Counted from the stretch's first letter, positions 47,201 to 57,303 are shown. The stretch is DNA of 64,000 bases from Roseateles oligotrophus (GCF_025717515.1 NZ_JAJIRN010000004.1:124001-188000); one strand, 5' to 3'. Made by a program: numbers and translations. The notes: generated from the sequence alone by a model not told the origin.

Positions 47201-48178
47201 CGGCAAATGTTGAAAACTCTCAAGCCGCTCGGTGCCCTCGCGCCAACGGTGCAGCGCCGGACGGCTGCCCTGCCCGACCCACATCGCCCGGTCCCGGTCC
47301 AGCAGCAAGGCAAAGACACGCTCACGGGGCAATTGCAACTTGGCGGCCAAGGGGTCGGGGCGCGGCGGCCCGCTGTCCGGCGGAATTTGCCAGGTTTGCA
47401 AGCCTGCGGCCATGCCAACCCACATGCGCCCTTGGCCATCCAGCGCGAGGCGATTGACCATCAAGTCGATGGGCTTGAAGGAAGCGGTAGATAGCCCGTC
47501 AATTGTGCTGAACTGTTGGCCGATACGACCGGCCGAATCAATATGCAAGACTTGGTGGCCGCGACTCACCCAGACACCGCCTTGGCCGTCGGCCAAGAGG
47601 GCACGTGCCGGCGTCTTGTCGGGTGTCATGGCAGTCGAACCCGTTTGCCAGGGCATAAAGCGTCGGCTCGCTTTGTCAAACAAGAGCAGGCCGCCGACGC
47701 TGGCCACCCATAAGCGACCGGGCGCAGCGGGAGCCAAAGCCAGGATCCGGCGCTCGGCCAAACCCATACCCTCGGGCATGGGCTGGCGTTGGATCTTCTC
47801 GCTCGCCAGGTCCAGGCGGTCCAGACCGGCTCGCGTGCCGATCCAGAGCTGCCCTTGCTCGTCCTCCAGCAGAGCGTCAATCAGGGAATGGCTGAGCGTG
47901 TCGGTCTGATCCAGGCGCGCATAAAAAGACTTGATGCGGCGTCCGTCGTACCTTGCTAGGCCCGCTGTAGTGCCCAGCCAGACCAAGCCTTGGCTGTCTT
48001 GCACCATGCTGATTACGGCGCCGCCGGGCAGGCCGTCCGCCACCCCCAGTTGCGAAAAGCGCAGACTGTGCAGCGAGTTGGCCGAGGCTTGCGGCACGGC
48101 CAGCAGCCAGGCCAGCAAAACTGCCAGCCACAGCAGCAGAGTCAATGCCCGCACTGTTCTAGGCAAGGCCAACAACAT
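44201..48178 (-). CDS. Large Reg_prop/Y_Y_Y/GAF sensor histidine kinase
   Basis: The protein (1325 residues from the ATG at 48178; a TTG at 48229 is an alternative) has a signal peptide and then many Reg_prop propeller repeats (VWLGTTAGLARYDGRR, LWIGTRAGLDRLD, LWVGTYGGGLNRLH). A Y_Y_Y domain follows (LKHAWQLEGFDRDWIYG), then one membrane helix, a GAF domain (SEIGRQLTSSLDVESIQRTL) and a kinase core. The phosphoacceptor is in AGVAHELNTPIGNS (His codon 44894-44896). ATP-site motifs are NLVLNALIHGLDG, FSDNGCGIS and GGSGLGLHIS. In relatives the propeller senses carbohydrates. No response regulator is adjacent or fused. Confidence 0.92.
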   Translation of the reverse strand: MLLALPRTVRALTLLLWLAVLLAWLLAVPQASANSLHSLRFSQLGVADGLPGGAVISMVQDSQGLVWLGTTAGLARYDGRRIKSFYARLDQTDTLSHSLIDALLEDEQGQLWIGTRAGLDRLDLASEKIQRQPMPEGMGLAERRILALAPAAPGRLWVASVGGLLLFDKASRRFMPWQTGSTAMTPDKTPARALLADGQGGVWVSRGHQVLHIDSAGRIGQQFSTIDGLSTASFKPIDLMVNRLALDGQGRMWVGMAAGLQTWQIPPDSGPPRPDPLAAKLQLPRERVFALLLDRDRAMWVGQGSRPALHRWREGTERLESFQHLPAVDSSLAADSIGALMQDRSGILWVGTLLSGVSLADFGGRRFAAYLSLPGDPSSLSSDVVMATAFDGADHLWVGTYGGGLNRLHLASGETQRISLTAMPLTHIKALLREPDGRLWVGGEHGLQLFDPKTQRSRTIELRQNSAAGASISSLLKLQNGEVWAGSSGGLYRIDGKGQVHSFQADASRAGALNHAIIDALMQDREGRLWIGSKGGLHLWDPHAETFLQPVQGNADLPNPAALQVYGLRQDGGGRIWLVTELGLFELLSKGAGAWELKSFAASPGMPSGAFESIQDAQFGGIWLGSEHGLTEFLPEQGRARFYPSASHFGGGFNFAAAARAADGTLYFGGKGLLHFRPEALRDNTHAPQVVLSDLRVFNHSLQPEAAPASTGQAGASGPPLSLADLGITGPLHRASKVRLSHREAMVSFELSALHFDKNPLLKHAWQLEGFDRDWIYGQDNVGLATYTNLDAGRYRLMAMAANPDGVWGEARQLLEVEVLPPFWRSWWWISGLALLTLLALGTAYRLRVRKLHRARSRLEREVAARTQQLAQEKQIALTQTALAVQSREAAEKARHDITLLSEIGRQLTSSLDVESIQRTLYQQVGELIEAAVFGLGLVNWKARTLAFDFVMHSGEACMPYVRSLVAVEMPSVQTVLQGKAMLVDQIERDSRVLYKQEGPSRVLLQSGADPAAVNSGIYAPMLLKGQVVGLLFMLSERSHAFTANDLAILSTLGAYAAVALDNADAYRQLLLTQTKLVEQEKMAALGALVAGVAHELNTPIGNSLLMASTLLDRGREFAQHLSQGGIRRSELDQYCQANQESSELLVRSLQSAAGLVTSFKQLAVDQTSEQRRPFELHQLCGEIAQTLGNRLRRDGHELHLDVAPGLELDSFPGPLGQVLSNLVLNALIHGLDGQRNGQLTLQAVVLDDDRVKINFSDNGCGISATNLPHVFEPFFTTKLGQGGSGLGLHISYNIVGSVLGGSITVSSEPGEGARFEIIIPRVAP

Positions 48179-48304
48179 CGGCAAGCGCCCCAGTAAAGCC
48201 AAGTTCAGCCTCCCAAATTGTTTGCGCAAGCATAAGCCTTGGCTCGCCTTTGCGCAGTTCGGGGCTCTACCGATAAGACGGCCAAATCGACCGATTGCTT
48301 GGAA

Positions 48305-49201
48305 CTACTCGGCGCAGACGTCCCTCACGCAGCCCCGCAACCAACGGTGCGTCAGGTCTGCATCCAAGCGCGGGTGCCAGAGCATGGAGACGGTGAACGG
48401 CGCAAGCGGCAGCGGCAGCGCGAAGCTGTGCATGCCGGCATACAGAACTCCGCTGTGCCGCTCGTGCACGCAGGTGACCAAGTCGGAGGCCCGCACCAAG
48501 GCCAGCGCGGCCGCGAAGCCCCCGACCGTCGTGGCAATTTGTCGCTGCAGGCCCAGGCCCGCCAAGGCGGCGTCGATCGGGCCTTTTTTGTCGCTGTCCC
48601 GCCTAGATACATGGACATGGGCGGCGGCGGCAAAGCGGGCGGGCGTGATTTCTTCTCCATCGCTCAGCGGATGGCCCGCCCGTACGACGCCGATATAGCG
48701 ATCGCGAAACAAGCGCTGTGCGCGCACTTCCGGGCCGATGGCAGGGTCCACCACGCCGGTTTCCAGATCGACCGAGCCGTCGCGCAGCGGCCCGCTGTCC
48801 TTGTCCAGCTTGTGCAAAAAATGCAGACGCACGCCCGGGGCCTCGCCGGCAATGCGCGCCAGCAGTTGGGCCCCGAAGTTCTCCACAAAGCCCTCGCTGG
48901 CCCGCAGCGTGAAGGTTCGGTCAACCTGCCCGAGATCGAGCTTGCCGGCCGGCCGCAGCGCCGCCTCGGCATCTTGAACGAGTTGGCCGATGACATCGCG
49001 CAGCGCCAGCGCACGAGGCGACGCCACCATGCCGCGACCCGCGCGCACCAGCAACGGATCGCCGGTCGCCTCGCGCAGCCGCGCCAGCGCGCGGCTCATC
49101 GCCGACGGGCTCAGGCGCAGCCGCCGGGCAGCGCCCGCGACGCTGCCTTCAGCGAGCAACACATCCAGGGTGAAAAGCAAATTGAGATCGGGTCTGGACA
49201 A
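48305..49201 (-). CDS. LysR-family transcriptional regulator
   Basis: The 298-residue protein has a LysR winged helix-turn-helix (DLNLLFTLDVLLAEGSVAGA, ARRLRLSPSAMSRALARLRE) and a periplasmic-binding-protein-like effector domain from about residue 90. The start is a TTG at 49201 with a GGAG ribosome site seven bases upstream. It is divergent from the cupin-MFS pair across about 160 bases, the standard LysR arrangement, and so probably regulates them. The effector is unknown. Confidence 0.9.
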   Translation of the reverse strand: MSRPDLNLLFTLDVLLAEGSVAGAARRLRLSPSAMSRALARLREATGDPLLVRAGRGMVASPRALALRDVIGQLVQDAEAALRPAGKLDLGQVDRTFTLRASEGFVENFGAQLLARIAGEAPGVRLHFLHKLDKDSGPLRDGSVDLETGVVDPAIGPEVRAQRLFRDRYIGVVRAGHPLSDGEEITPARFAAAAHVHVSRRDSDKKGPIDAALAGLGLQRQIATTVGGFAAALALVRASDLVTCVHERHSGVLYAGMHSFALPLPLAPFTVSMLWHPRLDADLTHRWLRGCVRDVCAE

Positions 49202-49362
49202 GCTGAGGCTCCGAGTTGTTGGCTCTAAGTTGCTGCTTTTGACATGGCGTTTCGCGCATGTATCGAGTGCGAATCATGCGCCTTCCGCCAGCGCTGGTGA
49301 ATGACTATCTTCTGGCCATGCGCTTGAACGACGGTCGCTTGAGCGGAACAGCAGGAGAAATC

Positions 49363-49908
49363 ATGGACAGCAACACACTTGCAACATCGATGGCGGGGAT
49401 CAAGTCGGCCTGGGGCCCGCTGAGCACCGAGGTGGTCGCCGCTTGCAGCAAGCAATTGGAGGCCTTGCTCAAAGCCCCCGCCAGCGAGGCTTGGTTGGCG
49501 GCGCTGCACCGGGATGGCCCGGCCAATCAGGAGCTCTACCGCGACCACGAACAGGGCTTCATGCTCCTGGCGCACACGGAAGCAACGGGGCTGTACAGGC
49601 CACCCCACGACCATGGCCGGGCTTGGGTTATCTACGCGGTGCAGCAAGGTGAAATCGAGATGAGCACCTATGCCCGCCTGGAGCAGCCGGACGGCATGGT
49701 TCGATTAGTGAAACGGGGCTCAACGCTGCTGCGGCCCGGTCATGTGCAGGCTTATCTGCCCGGAGACATCCATGACACCTGCTGCGTGAGCGGGCCCGCC
49801 TTGCTGTTTCGCTTCACCGAGCGCGACCTGAAGAAGGAGGACCAGCAAGCAAAGCAGGTGACGCGCTATGTCGAACGGGACGGCGTCTGGACCGAGGGCC
49901 TGCTGTGA
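49363..49908 (+). CDS. Cupin protein, cysteine dioxygenase-like
   Basis: I start this 181-residue protein at 49363 (MDSNTLATSMAGIKSAWGPL) after an AGGAGA ribosome site; a longer frame from 49258 lacks one. It has a double-stranded beta-helix fold with metal-binding-like motifs RPPHDHGRAWVIYAVQQGEI and the later HDTCCVSGPALLFRF, which resemble the small-thiol dioxygenase family. It ends inside the start of an MFS exporter gene (GTGA overlap). A link between an oxidised or thiol substrate and its export is possible but inferred. Confidence 0.7.
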   Translation: MDSNTLATSMAGIKSAWGPLSTEVVAACSKQLEALLKAPASEAWLAALHRDGPANQELYRDHEQGFMLLAHTEATGLYRPPHDHGRAWVIYAVQQGEIEMSTYARLEQPDGMVRLVKRGSTLLRPGHVQAYLPGDIHDTCCVSGPALLFRFTERDLKKEDQQAKQVTRYVERDGVWTEGLL

Positions 49909-51281
49909 TCAGCGAGCCGCAGACCGAAGCGGCAAGCGCCGGGTTGCAGGGGCCAAGGCGTAAGGCGGCAATCGCCGCCGTGTTGGCGGCCATGGTGCTG
50001 GCGGTGCTTGACGCCGCGATCGCCAACGTCGCGCTGCCCAGCATGGCGCGGGCCCTGCAGGTGACGCCGGCCATCTCGGTCTGGATCATCACCGCCTACC
50101 AAACGGCCTTGGTGATGGGCCTTTTGCCCTGCGCCGCAATGGGCGAGAGCTTGGGCTATCGGCGGGTGTTCACGAGCGGCGTCGCGCTGTTCACGGTCGC
50201 GTCCGCCTTGTGCGCATTTGCCCCATCGCTGCCCTGGCTGGTCGCGGCGCGCTTTCTGCAGGGGCTCGGGGCAGCTGCCATCATGGCGCTGGGCATTGCG
50301 CTGCTGCGCCTGACCGTTCCCCCGCACTTGCTCGGCGCGGCCATCGGCTGGAACGCGCTCGCCGTGGCACTGTCTTCGGCGGCCGGTCCCACGGTCGGTG
50401 CAATGCTGCTGGCCTTGACGAGTTGGCCCTGGCTCTTCGCCTTGAACCTGCCTCTGGGTGGGCTGGTGCTGCTCGCGAGCCGTGCCTTGCCCGACCTCGC
50501 CGGCACGGCACGGCCGCTGGACCGCTTCAGTGTGGCGCTGAATGGCGCTGTCTTTGCGGCATTGGTGATAGGCGCCGAATTGCTGGTGGAGCGGCCTGCG
50601 CTGGCCGGCGCTCTGTTTGCCACGGCAGCGATCAGCCTAGCGGCGCTGATCCGCAGAGAGATGCCCAAGCCTGCGCCCTTGATTCCGCTCGACCTGCTGC
50701 GCGCGGGACCCTTCCACATCTCGGTGCTGGCTTCGGTCTTTTGCTTCGCCGGCATGACGATGGGCTTGCTGGCGCTACCTTTTTACTTGCAACACAGTCT
50801 CGGGCAGGGCACCCTGATGACCGGGCTTTACATGACGCCCTGGCCCTTGACCGTGGCAATCGCGGCCCCGTTAGCGGGCCATCTCGCCAATCGCATCTCG
50901 ACCGCATGGCTGTGCGCTGCGGGCGGCGGCTGTCTTGCGCTGGGGCTCGCCGCTGCCGCGCTCTGGCCGCTGCAAGGCAGCGCCTTGAGCTTGCTGCCCT
51001 TCACCATCATGTGCGGCCTGGGCTTTGGCCTCTTTCAGGTACCGAACAACCGCAATATGTTGCTCGCGGCGCCACGCGAAAGAGCCGGCGCCGCAGGCGG
51101 CATGCAGGCGACCGCCCGGCTGGCCGGTCAAACCGCCGGTGGGGTTTTCATGACGCTGCTATTTACCCTCGCGTCGGGCGATTCCGCACCCAGACTCGGC
51201 CTCGGGATCGGGGCGGTGCTGACCTTGGTGGCGGGTCTCGTCAGCCTGCTGCGGGTGAAACCTGCGCTTATCGCGGCATAA
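49905..51281 (+). CDS. DHA2-type MFS drug exporter
   Basis: The 458-residue protein is a 14-helix proton-driven exporter of the EmrB/QacA type. Motifs are VLDAAIANVALPSMARAL in helix 1, GESLGYRRVFTSGVALF (motif A-like), RFLQGLGAAAIMALGIALLR and NLPLGGLVLLASRALPD. The GTG start overlaps the cupin stop by four bases. The substrate is unknown; the operon and the divergent LysR gene suggest induction by a small molecule. Confidence 0.88.
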   Translation: MISEPQTEAASAGLQGPRRKAAIAAVLAAMVLAVLDAAIANVALPSMARALQVTPAISVWIITAYQTALVMGLLPCAAMGESLGYRRVFTSGVALFTVASALCAFAPSLPWLVAARFLQGLGAAAIMALGIALLRLTVPPHLLGAAIGWNALAVALSSAAGPTVGAMLLALTSWPWLFALNLPLGGLVLLASRALPDLAGTARPLDRFSVALNGAVFAALVIGAELLVERPALAGALFATAAISLAALIRREMPKPAPLIPLDLLRAGPFHISVLASVFCFAGMTMGLLALPFYLQHSLGQGTLMTGLYMTPWPLTVAIAAPLAGHLANRISTAWLCAAGGGCLALGLAAAALWPLQGSALSLLPFTIMCGLGFGLFQVPNNRNMLLAAPRERAGAAGGMQATARLAGQTAGGVFMTLLFTLASGDSAPRLGLGIGAVLTLVAGLVSLLRVKPALIAA

Positions 51282-51286
51282 GGGGG

Positions 51287-51315
51287 CTTGAAAGCTTGCC
51301 ACTCGCCCATATAAT
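51287..51315 (+). promoter_or_regulatory. Overlapping sigma32 and sigma70 promoter of groESL
   Basis: CTTGAAA (51287-51293), a 12-base spacer and CCCATAT (51306-51312) form a near-consensus sigma32 heat-shock promoter. The same DNA also reads as a sigma70 promoter: TTGAAA (51288-51293), a 16-base spacer and a perfect TATAAT (51310-51315). Both would begin transcription just at the edge of the CIRCE operator, so basal and heat-shock transcription share one site. Confidence 0.8.
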
Positions 51316-51322
51316 TCGATTG

Positions 51323-51349
51323 CTAGCACTCAACTCAAGCGAGTGCTAA
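51323..51349 (+). promoter_or_regulatory. CIRCE operator (HrcA site)
   Basis: CTAGCACTC, nine spacer bases and GAGTGCTAA match the CIRCE consensus (TTAGCACTC-N9-GAGTGCTAA) at all but the first base. It sits at the probable transcription start of groESL, so the HrcA repressor is expected to act here in addition to sigma32. No hrcA gene is in the window. Confidence 0.92.
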
Positions 51350-51463
51350 CGATCCAAGAAGCCCGGTTTGGCCGGTCAACGCGGATCTCGAAAATCCCCA
51401 ATCGGGGCGTCCGGCCTGTCCGAATGCCTCGAACCAAAGTGTCGAAACTCTCTAGGAGAAGTG

Positions 51464-51754
51464 ATGAATTTGCGTCCTCTGCACGATCGTGTGATCGTTA
51501 AACGTCTCGAGCAAGAAACCAAGACTGCCTCGGGCATCTTCATCCCTGACGCAGCGGCCGAAAAGCCCGATCAAGGCGAAGTGCTGGCCGTCGGTAACGG
51601 CAAGCGCAATGACCGCGGCGACCTGATCGCCCTGAACGTCAAGGTCGGTGACCGCGTTTTGTTCGGCAAGTACAGCGGCCAGACCGTCAAGATCGACGGT
51701 AACGAGCTCCTCGTCATGCGCGAAGAAGACCTCTTCGCTGTGGTCGAGAAGTAA
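51464..51754 (+). CDS. groES: Co-chaperonin GroES
   Basis: GroES caps the GroEL cylinder during protein folding. The 96-residue protein starts [20 protein letters not shown] after a TAGGAGAAG ribosome site. The mobile loop ([20 protein letters not shown]) and [20 protein letters not shown] are present. A 114-base leader separates it from CIRCE. It is followed by a 180-base gap with a long hairpin before groEL. Confidence 0.98.
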   Translation: MNLRPLHDRVIVKRLEQETKTASGIFIPDAAAEKPDQGEVLAVGNGKRNDRGDLIALNVKVGDRVLFGKYSGQTVKIDGNELLVMREEDLFAVVEK

Positions 51755-51763
51755 AGCTACTGC

Positions 51764-51862
51764 GCGACGCGCTGGCGTCGTTGGGCGAATGCTCGGAATC
51801 CTCACGTACAGGAAGTACGTTCCGGTTCCTGCGCTTCGCCCGCTTAGCCAGCACGACGCTCG
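51764..51862. repeat. Cruciform-like hairpin between groES and groEL
   Basis: Nested inverted repeats fill this gap. ACGTAC (51804-51809) pairs with GTACGT (51815-51820); imperfect arms GGCGAATGC and GCGCTTCGCC extend outward; GCTGGC (51771-51776) pairs with GCCAGC (51847-51852). The whole resembles a dispersed intergenic repeat. It could slow RNA decay or set the GroES/GroEL ratio, but that is inference. Confidence 0.6.
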
Positions 51863-51907
51863 CTACGCTTTTCTTCCCAACAATTGATTTGGCAAGCAAA
51901 AGCGTAG

Positions 51908-53587
<1,680 letters not shown>

Positions 53588-53630
53588 TGCCTCGCCTCAA
53601 AGCCTAAGCGCTTTGAAAAAAAACCCGAAA

Positions 53631-53659
53631 GGGGCCGCAGCGATGCGGTCCCTTTTTTT
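53631..53659 (+). terminator. Intrinsic terminator of groESL
   Basis: GGGGCCGCA, a four-base loop and TGCGGTCCC (one G-T pair) are followed by seven T residues. It lies 44 bases after the groEL stop. Confidence 0.85.
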
Positions 53660-53793
53660 CGTTTATAACGAATGCGTTGAATAGTGCCCACAGTAAGCAG
53701 CGGCGACAAAGAACCAGACATTCATAATTGCAAACCAAGGCTGTGCACTCGCCCCACCCGCTATAGCCGACCCACACCAGCCTGATTCCGCCC

Positions 53794-55806
53794 ATGTCTG
53801 CTGCACTCTCTTTGCAATCGCTGCTGAATGAAGTCCGACTCGAAACGCCGGGGCTGAGCCGCGAGTTGCTGAATGCCATCCAGGCCGAGCTGGACGCAAA
53901 CACCAAGCATTTCCCGCTGCTGGAAGGCTGGCGTCGGATGCGCGGCCGCTTCGCGGCTGACTTTGAGCGCGCCATGCTGCCGCTGCTGGAAACAGCCGGA
54001 CTCGGCCAAGAGCCCTTGGAGCGCCGCGCGCCTGCCAACCTGGACGCGCTAAGCCTGGTCGACGAACGTCAGGCCTTGCAGGATGTGGCGATCGCCCATG
54101 TCATCCAGGCCATCGAGGATGGCAGCGGGCCCGAACTGCATCAGCTTAGTAATTTCTTTGCCGCGCTGCGTGGCACGGCGCGTGCCCGCAAGAATGAAAA
54201 CCCGCTTCGCGCCGCCTTGTTCGCGCAGGCCTTGTTGGTGGCCCTGTCCAGCGTCGAAATGGAGCCTCAACACCGTTATGACCTGATGCGCGTGGCCGCC
54301 ACGCCGATGGCGCCAGCCTTGCACCGCATCTACTCAACGCTGTGCGCCCGGCTGCGCGCGGCCGAGCTGAGTCAGATGGTGTCCAGCCATGCGGCCCGCG
54401 CGCAAGACCACGATATTGCACAACGCATTGCACAGGGGCGACGCAATACGGAACCCGCCACCTTGGACGGCCTGGCTCGCCGTGTCCAAGAACACAACAC
54501 ACGACCAACAACCCTGCAAACACCCACGGTGGGCGCGCCGACACCGATCTTCATTGCCGGCCCCGGCCCCGACCTGCTGAGCCGTTTGTATGAGCAAATT
54601 CTGGCCGACCCTCGTCTGCTGCCAGCAATGAAGGCATTGCTGGCGCGGCTGCAGGTGGCCGTTGTGCGACTGGCCCGCCACGACAGCAATCTGCTGCATC
54701 GGCAAGACCACCCGACTTGGGCCTTGCTGAACCGTGTGGCGGCACATGGCATGGCCTTCGAGCGCGCCGATGATGAGCGCCTGCTGGCGTTTCTGCGTTT
54801 CATGACGGCCGAAACTCAGTCATTGATCGAGGCCCCAATTCCTGTTGCGGCACAGTTTCAACAGGTATTGAAGCGGGTTGAAAGCCACTTGAGCAGTCAA
54901 GCCCAGCAACGCAGCGAGCGCAGTGCCTTGGCACTGGCCTCACTGGAGCGGGAACAAAAGCGCACACAATGGCTGCGCCTGTTGCGCGAACAAATCACGG
55001 CACAAATCGCCGATGCGCCCTTGGGCCCCGAACTGCGCCAGTTTTTGCAAACTGACTGGGTCGAAGTGATCGTGCAGGCGATGGTGCTGCATGGGCAAAC
55101 TTCGCAGCAGGCCTTGGCAGGCATCGAGTGGGTGGATCATCTGCTGGCCAGCCTGCACAAGCCGGACGGCGAGCGCGGGCAACAACAACTGCGCATGGCG
55201 CTGCCCGACTTGATCGCGCAGCTGCGCAGCGGATGCGATGCCATCGCGTTGAGCGAAGACAAGCGCGAGCCGGTACTGCAGGAACTGATGCTGCAGCATG
55301 GCCGAATTTTGCGAGGACTCCCGGCCTTGAGCGAAACTGCCGCAAGGCATGTCGCAACACATGCAGCGACCAGCTCCACAGCCGAGCCAAGCCCCGAGGA
55401 ATTGCTGCAACACCTGTTGACCGAGCGAGAAAGCCAGCTGCCGGAGCATTGGGCTCATACCAAGGTCGACCGAGCTCAACTGCCGACGGTGGCCATGCAG
55501 TTATTTGATCAACATGACCACGATGCCTCAATGGCGGCGGTATCCAACTGGATAGCCGGCCAGCGCGTCGGCAGCTGGTATCACCTATTCATTCAAAGCG
55601 AATGGCTGACGGCGCAGATCGCCTGGATCAGTGACTCCGAGCAGTTCTACCTCTTCATCGGCCAAGACGCAGACCAGCGCCACACGCTGACGCGCGGCGC
55701 GGTGGAGCGACTGCTGGCGAATGGCCTGATCACCGCTTTGGACGACGACAGCCTGGTCCAGCATGCCGTCGACTCGCTGATGCAGGATCTTCAGAGCGAG
55801 GCCTAA
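53794..55806 (+). CDS. DUF1631-family protein
   Basis: The 670-residue soluble protein is mostly alpha-helical and matches the betaproteobacterial DUF1631 family, sometimes misannotated as thymidine phosphorylase. The N terminus begins MSAALSLQSLLNEVRLETPG. The C-terminal domain is recognisable: VGSWYHLFIQSEWLTAQIAW, FYLFIGQDADQRHTLTRGAV and LLANGLITALDD. No catalytic residues or membrane segments are visible. The function is unknown; in other genomes it often lies near groESL or division genes. It ends against engB with overlapping stops. Confidence 0.85.
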   Translation: MSAALSLQSLLNEVRLETPGLSRELLNAIQAELDANTKHFPLLEGWRRMRGRFAADFERAMLPLLETAGLGQEPLERRAPANLDALSLVDERQALQDVAIAHVIQAIEDGSGPELHQLSNFFAALRGTARARKNENPLRAALFAQALLVALSSVEMEPQHRYDLMRVAATPMAPALHRIYSTLCARLRAAELSQMVSSHAARAQDHDIAQRIAQGRRNTEPATLDGLARRVQEHNTRPTTLQTPTVGAPTPIFIAGPGPDLLSRLYEQILADPRLLPAMKALLARLQVAVVRLARHDSNLLHRQDHPTWALLNRVAAHGMAFERADDERLLAFLRFMTAETQSLIEAPIPVAAQFQQVLKRVESHLSSQAQQRSERSALALASLEREQKRTQWLRLLREQITAQIADAPLGPELRQFLQTDWVEVIVQAMVLHGQTSQQALAGIEWVDHLLASLHKPDGERGQQQLRMALPDLIAQLRSGCDAIALSEDKREPVLQELMLQHGRILRGLPALSETAARHVATHAATSSTAEPSPEELLQHLLTERESQLPEHWAHTKVDRAQLPTVAMQLFDQHDHDASMAAVSNWIAGQRVGSWYHLFIQSEWLTAQIAWISDSEQFYLFIGQDADQRHTLTRGAVERLLANGLITALDDDSLVQHAVDSLMQDLQSEA

Positions 55807-56552
55807 CTGGAATTCCGCTCGGCCTCAGCAGCGCCATCGCCGCCGCCCGCCTTGACGGGAGGGTGAACCCAGCAATGCAGGATCTGCGCCGCCTTGCCCA
55901 CGCCCTGCTTCTTGAGGGCAGAAAACAACATCACCGTGATGTCGGATTCGGCGCTGGCGTTCTCGGCCAAGAAGGCGCGTGTGCCGAACAAGGCTGCATC
56001 GGCATCTTTGCGGTTTAGCTTGTCGGCCTTGGTCAGCAAGACCAGCAACTTGATCTCGCCGGTACGCACGCGCGGCGTCACGAACTCCAGCAACTGCTTG
56101 TCGAGGTCGGTCAGGCCCAGGCGCGAATCGACCATCAGCACCACGCCGGAAAGGCTGCGGCGCACTTCCAGATAGTCGGCCATCACCTTTTGCCAGCGCA
56201 GCTTGGCCGAGCGCGCCACCGCCGCGTAGCCATAGCCGGGCAAGTCGGCAAACCAGGCGTCGGCCTCGTCCTTGGGGCCGAGCTCGAACAAATTGATATG
56301 CTGCGTGCGGCCCGGCGTCTTGGACGCAAAAGCAAGCCGTTTTTGCTGAGCCAGCGTGTTGATCGCGGTGGACTTGCCGGCATTGGAGCGCCCGACAAAC
56401 GCAATTTCGGGCAACTCATTGGCCGGCAAATGCACCAACTCGCTGGCGGTGGTCAGAAAACGGGCCGTGTGGGTCCATCCCAACACCACTTTTTCCGTCG
56501 GAGTTGTCTCAATTTCCGCAGAATGCTGCGACACAGATGGGGTGTTGGTCAT
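55803..56552 (-). CDS. engB: Ribosome biogenesis GTPase EngB (YihA/YsxC)
   Basis: EngB is an essential GTPase that helps assemble the 50S subunit. The 249-residue protein has G1 GRSNAGKS, G2 KTPGRTQH, G3 DLPGYGYA, G4 TKAD and G5 SALKKQG, in normal order. The N terminus (about 40 residues, rich in Thr and Glu) and the C-terminal glycine-rich tail extend beyond the usual 195-210 residues. It is divergent from the cytochrome gene, with a 68-base gap. Confidence 0.95.
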   Translation of the reverse strand: MTNTPSVSQHSAEIETTPTEKVVLGWTHTARFLTTASELVHLPANELPEIAFVGRSNAGKSTAINTLAQQKRLAFASKTPGRTQHINLFELGPKDEADAWFADLPGYGYAAVARSAKLRWQKVMADYLEVRRSLSGVVLMVDSRLGLTDLDKQLLEFVTPRVRTGEIKLLVLLTKADKLNRKDADAALFGTRAFLAENASAESDITVMLFSALKKQGVGKAAQILHCWVHPPVKAGGGDGAAEAERNSS

Positions 56553-56620
56553 GGATTATTCTGGCTGAATGGATTGCCATTGTAAAATCTTAAAGTTGCG
56601 CTTACCGAATCTATAAATTC

Positions 56621-57259
56621 ATGACTAAGACTGCCGCTTTTCTGACATCTAGCCTTATGGGCATTTTTGGCCTTTTGCTTGCTTCCGCCGCCGCGGCGAA
56701 TGAAGCCCACGCCCCGGCCAAGCCCGATCTGGTCAAGGGTCAAGCCACCTCGACTCAGGTCTGCGCGGCCTGCCACACGGCCGACGGTTCGCGCGGTAGC
56801 CCCGCCAACCCAATCCTGCAAGGCCAGCACCCGCAGTACTTGGCCAAGCAATTGACCGAATTCAAGTCGGGTCAACGCAAAAACCCCGTCATGCAGGGCA
56901 TGGCCGCGATGCTGTCGGAAGAAGACGTCAAGAACGTTGCCGCTTTCTATGCATCCAAGCAAGCCAAGCCAGGATTTGCCAAAGACGCAGGCTTGGTTGC
57001 TTTAGGTGAGCGGATTTACCGCGGCGGCATTGCCGACCGCCAGATCCCTGCCTGCGCAGCCTGCCACAGCCCCAATGGCGCCGGCATCCCGGCCCAATAT
57101 CCGCGCTTGGCCGGTCAGCACAGCGACTACACCGAATCGCAGCTGAATGCCTTCCGCTCCGGCAGTCGCGCCAACAGCTTGCAAATGAACGGTGTGGCCG
57201 CCAAGATGAATGACCGCGAAATCAAGGCCGTCTCCGACTACATCGCTGGTCTGCGCTGA
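56621..57259 (+). CDS. Diheme cytochrome c4-like protein
   Basis: The 212-residue periplasmic protein has a signal peptide (residues 1-25, ending ASAAAA) and two CAACH haem motifs, QVCAACHTADGSRGSP and PACAACHSPNGAGIPA, each followed by the distal methionine region (MQGMAAMLSEEDV, QMNGVAAKMNDRE). Two similar cytochrome c domains are typical of cytochrome c4, which carries electrons to terminal oxidases. Haem attachment needs a maturation system such as the resB-ccsB pair that follows. A terminator separates the two units. Confidence 0.93.
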   Translation: MTKTAAFLTSSLMGIFGLLLASAAAANEAHAPAKPDLVKGQATSTQVCAACHTADGSRGSPANPILQGQHPQYLAKQLTEFKSGQRKNPVMQGMAAMLSEEDVKNVAAFYASKQAKPGFAKDAGLVALGERIYRGGIADRQIPACAACHSPNGAGIPAQYPRLAGQHSDYTESQLNAFRSGSRANSLQMNGVAAKMNDREIKAVSDYIAGLR

Positions 57260-57303
57260 AACGCCGGTCCAAGGGCCTAGCCGCTATCTGGCTTTAAATC
57301 TGC

